DNA of 64,000 nucleotides, taken from assembly GCA_030704615.1 (NCBI GenBank), contig CM060734.1, positions 41,432,042 to 41,496,041 on the forward strand, written 5' to 3'. A model generated the notes under the pieces. That model was not told the DNA's origin and did no database searches. It was given only the letters and a program-made list of their open reading frames with translations. The stretch is from Takakia lepidozioides. Taxonomy: Eukaryota; Streptophyta; Takakiopsida; Takakiales; Takakiaceae. The first letter of the stretch is position 1. The number at the start of each line of letters is the position of its first letter. Positions 62,112-64,000 of this stretch are shown here, piece after piece. Both the position numbers and the translations under genes were made by a program.

Positions 62112-62329
62112 CTAGCAGAAGTAGAGTGATAGCAACAAATACTCAACCTCGCTCTAATCCTCTTGATATTGCCAATATCCATCTTTCATCCAGCAAGTGA
62201 ACTGCTTCAACTTGTAGAAAGAAGTATGGCCTCTCTGCAAATACCATGGGTAACCATCACCCCAAGGTGTATGCACATGACGTGACAGCCCTTCTAGTTC
62301 AATCTCCAGTCAAACAAACGTTCCACACA

Positions 62330-62680
62330 ACCTGAAGACAATCCATTTTCTGATTGATTGTCCGGGGTATTCTCACCAGAGGGTGACCCTCTTCAGGAGC
62401 ACCACAAACTTGGTTCCTGCACCTCTGTTCACCAACTTTGAAGCCTAAAGCCCTGGCCCTGTTGGTCTGGCTTTTGGGCTACTCAGACACTGCAGATTGA
62501 TGCTTGTGTGAAGGGTTTTCTAGAGGATTTCTCATTACCAAGGTAAGTCATGCCACAGGAGGAAGCCCCTCAAAAAGGTAGTTTCTATTCCCTATGTTTC
62601 CGTCCAAACTGGGCGCGGGATCTGTTGCCACAAGGCTACAGCAAGCAAAGTCTTATGAGTACATTCTCTCTCTCTCTCTC
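62330..62680 (+). mobile_element. LINE L-B 3' end, copy 1 of a chain
   Basis: GATTGTCCGGGGTATTCTCA, TTGATGCTTGTGTGAAGGGT, CTAGAGGATTTC, then GCAAAGTCTTATGAGTACAT and a (CT)n tract at ~62664-62680. A strongly 5'-truncated copy lying in the SDH1 intron, opposite in strand to the gene. Confidence 0.75.
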
Positions 62681-63433
62681 AGCATGCTCCAAAACAGCTA
62701 ATGTGGCTATTCGGAGTGAATTTGGCATTCCTCTAATAGGCTCTATAGCTTGGAAGCAGGATCGACATGTCAAACAGGCTAAGTCCTGGCGCAAGAGGGT
62801 AGAAGAGATATTCAAGGATCTGACTCTAAGTCCGCGGGTCTTGACCCTGCTGGATAAATCTGACTCTAAGCCTATAGTATAGTGTCCCTGATGAAAATGA
62901 AGTTAGGCAGAAAACTTGCCTGAACTTGTTTTCAGTCTGTGACATGGGTGAGGCTATCGTGGATGACCTCAAGTTATTACCCACTCTTGGCACTAGACTG
63001 AAATTTAAACTAAAAGCGCAAAGCCTACCTTTGAACAGCAAACAGATGCAGAGAGGAAAGGGGGATTGCAAATGCCCATTGGGTGGGAAACCTGAAGACA
63101 ATATCCACTTCTGATTCGTTGTCCTGGGTACTCTCACCAGAGAAACAACCTCTTCATATCCATCAAGGAACTGTTCCTGTACCAACTTTGAAAATCTTGA
63201 CGCTGAGCCAAAAGCCCAAGCCCTTTTGGGGTCTAGTTATTGGGCAAATTGCACACAGCAGATTGATGTTTGTGTGAAGGGATTTCTAGAGGATATCTGG
63301 AACACTCGGATCAATCGTCTGTTTCAAGGTAAGTCATACCACGGGCGTCAGCCCCTGACAAAGGTAGTTCTGTCCCTTTGTGTTCCGCTCGAACTGGGCC
63401 ACAAGGCTACGGCAAACAACATCTTATGAGTAT

Positions 63434-63484
<51 letters not shown>
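62681..63484 (+). mobile_element. LINE L-B post-RT region and 3' end, copy 2 of a chain
   Basis: Starts directly at the CT tract of copy 1 with post-RT coding sequence (TANVAIRSEFGIPLIGSIAW, HVKQAKSWRKRVEEIF). It continues through the Cys/His region (CPLGGKPEDNIHF) and the 3' landmarks (GCCCTTTTGGGGTCTAGTTA, GGATATCTGGAACACTCGGA), then TCTTATGAGT and a long (CT)n tract (~63437-63484). Frames are broken by stops. Confidence 0.8.
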
Positions 63485-63486
<2 letters not shown>

Positions 63487-64000
63487 AATCTTGTATGCTC
63501 ACACCAAAAGCTGAGTCACTGTTAACGGACAGAAGTCCAACTTCTTTGACATAGACCAAGGTGTAACTCAAGGATGTACTCTCTCCCCTCTGCTCTTCAA
63601 TGTTTTCATCAATCAACTCCTCGAGGATGTGGAAAGTGAGGGATTTGGGTTAAGGGTGGGTGATACCACCATACCAGCCCTTATGTTTGCGGATGACTTC
63701 GCAGGCAAAGGGGAGACTCCAACCAATCTCCAGGAGTTGATTGATTGCGCAAAGAGATACTTTGATCTTTGGGGGCTAGAGGCTAATGTCAGCAAATGTG
63801 CAGTGGTAGCATTCAACGACAGAGGAGAGGGAGGAAGTGATCTTAAGTGGCAGTGGGGTAGCCAAGAGATCCCGGTCCTCCCTTCCTACACTTACCTGGG
63901 CGTTGAGTTTTCCTCCAATTGTAATTGGGATGAACATATCCGGAAAGTTGTTCAAACTGGCAAGGGCAAAGCTCTGGGGCTCACTAAATTTTTCCACTGC
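63485..64000 (+). mobile_element. LINE L-B reverse transcriptase, copy 3, cut by the window end
   Basis: Directly after the CT tract of copy 2 the plus frame reads LILYAHTKS, a stop (TGA 63512-63514), then VTVNGQKSNFFDIDQGVTQG, CTLSPLLFNVFINQL (motif B), PALMFADDFAG (motif C, catalytic DD intact) and YTYLGVEFSSNCNWDEHIRK, open to position 64000. Upstream RT motifs and the endonuclease are absent: a 5'-truncated insertion. The sequence after the stop is uninterrupted for over 160 codons, so this copy is younger than the others. Confidence 0.88.

Overview
This is eukaryotic nuclear DNA, most likely from a streptophyte (a charophyte alga such as Chara, or an early-diverging land plant). Supporting signs are a pentatricopeptide (PPR) ORF of the plant PLS type, an EDR2-like PH+START+DUF1336 gene, plant-like SDH1 and VPS26, a short run of the plant telomere repeat CCCTAAA, a Ty3/gypsy chromovirus and long introns full of LINE debris. 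A FAM228-like gene and a MAK-type kinase retrocopy fit a lineage that keeps flagellate cells. The species is an inference.

Layout. 1-6.1 kb: a decayed minus-strand APE-type LINE carrying a 2A-like motif. 6.1-10.4 kb: a broken minus-strand mosaic reading frame with a hydrophobic N-terminal part, repeated modules of about 97 residues and a PPR-like insert. 10.7-14.05 kb: a pogo/Tigger transposase relic, then arrays of short hairpin-forming repeats separated by a direct repeat. 15-20.8 kb: scrambled Ty3/gypsy fragments, including a chromodomain fused in frame to a second element's reverse transcriptase. 22.8-23.55 kb: an intronless, broken MAK-like kinase copy. 23.6-27.8 kb: gene-poor DNA with a telomere-like triplet and a SINE with target-site duplication.

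The right half holds four real multi-exon genes: an EDR2-like lipid-binding protein (minus, 27.8-37.3 kb), the retromer subunit VPS26 (plus, 39.07-45.82 kb, read through to the stop), a FAM228-like gene (plus, 47.75-52.94 kb) and the 3' half of mitochondrial SDH1 (minus, 58.11-62.07 kb, 5' exons not found in the window). The first two are divergent and may share the 37.3-39.1 kb upstream region. They do not form a pathway: one is predicted lipid binding, one endosomal sorting, one of unknown and possibly ciliary role, one respiration.

Introns and spacers are filled by 3' ends of two LINE families, called here L-A and L-B. L-A ends with CATTT-type repeats and CT tracts. L-B ends with a conserved TCTTATGAGT box and a CT tract, and three 5'-truncated copies follow one another at 62.3-64.0 kb. 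Other items are a 645-bp hAT MITE with a perfect 8-bp target duplication, a PIF1-like helicase relic and a 1-kb tandem duplication ending in a minisatellite.
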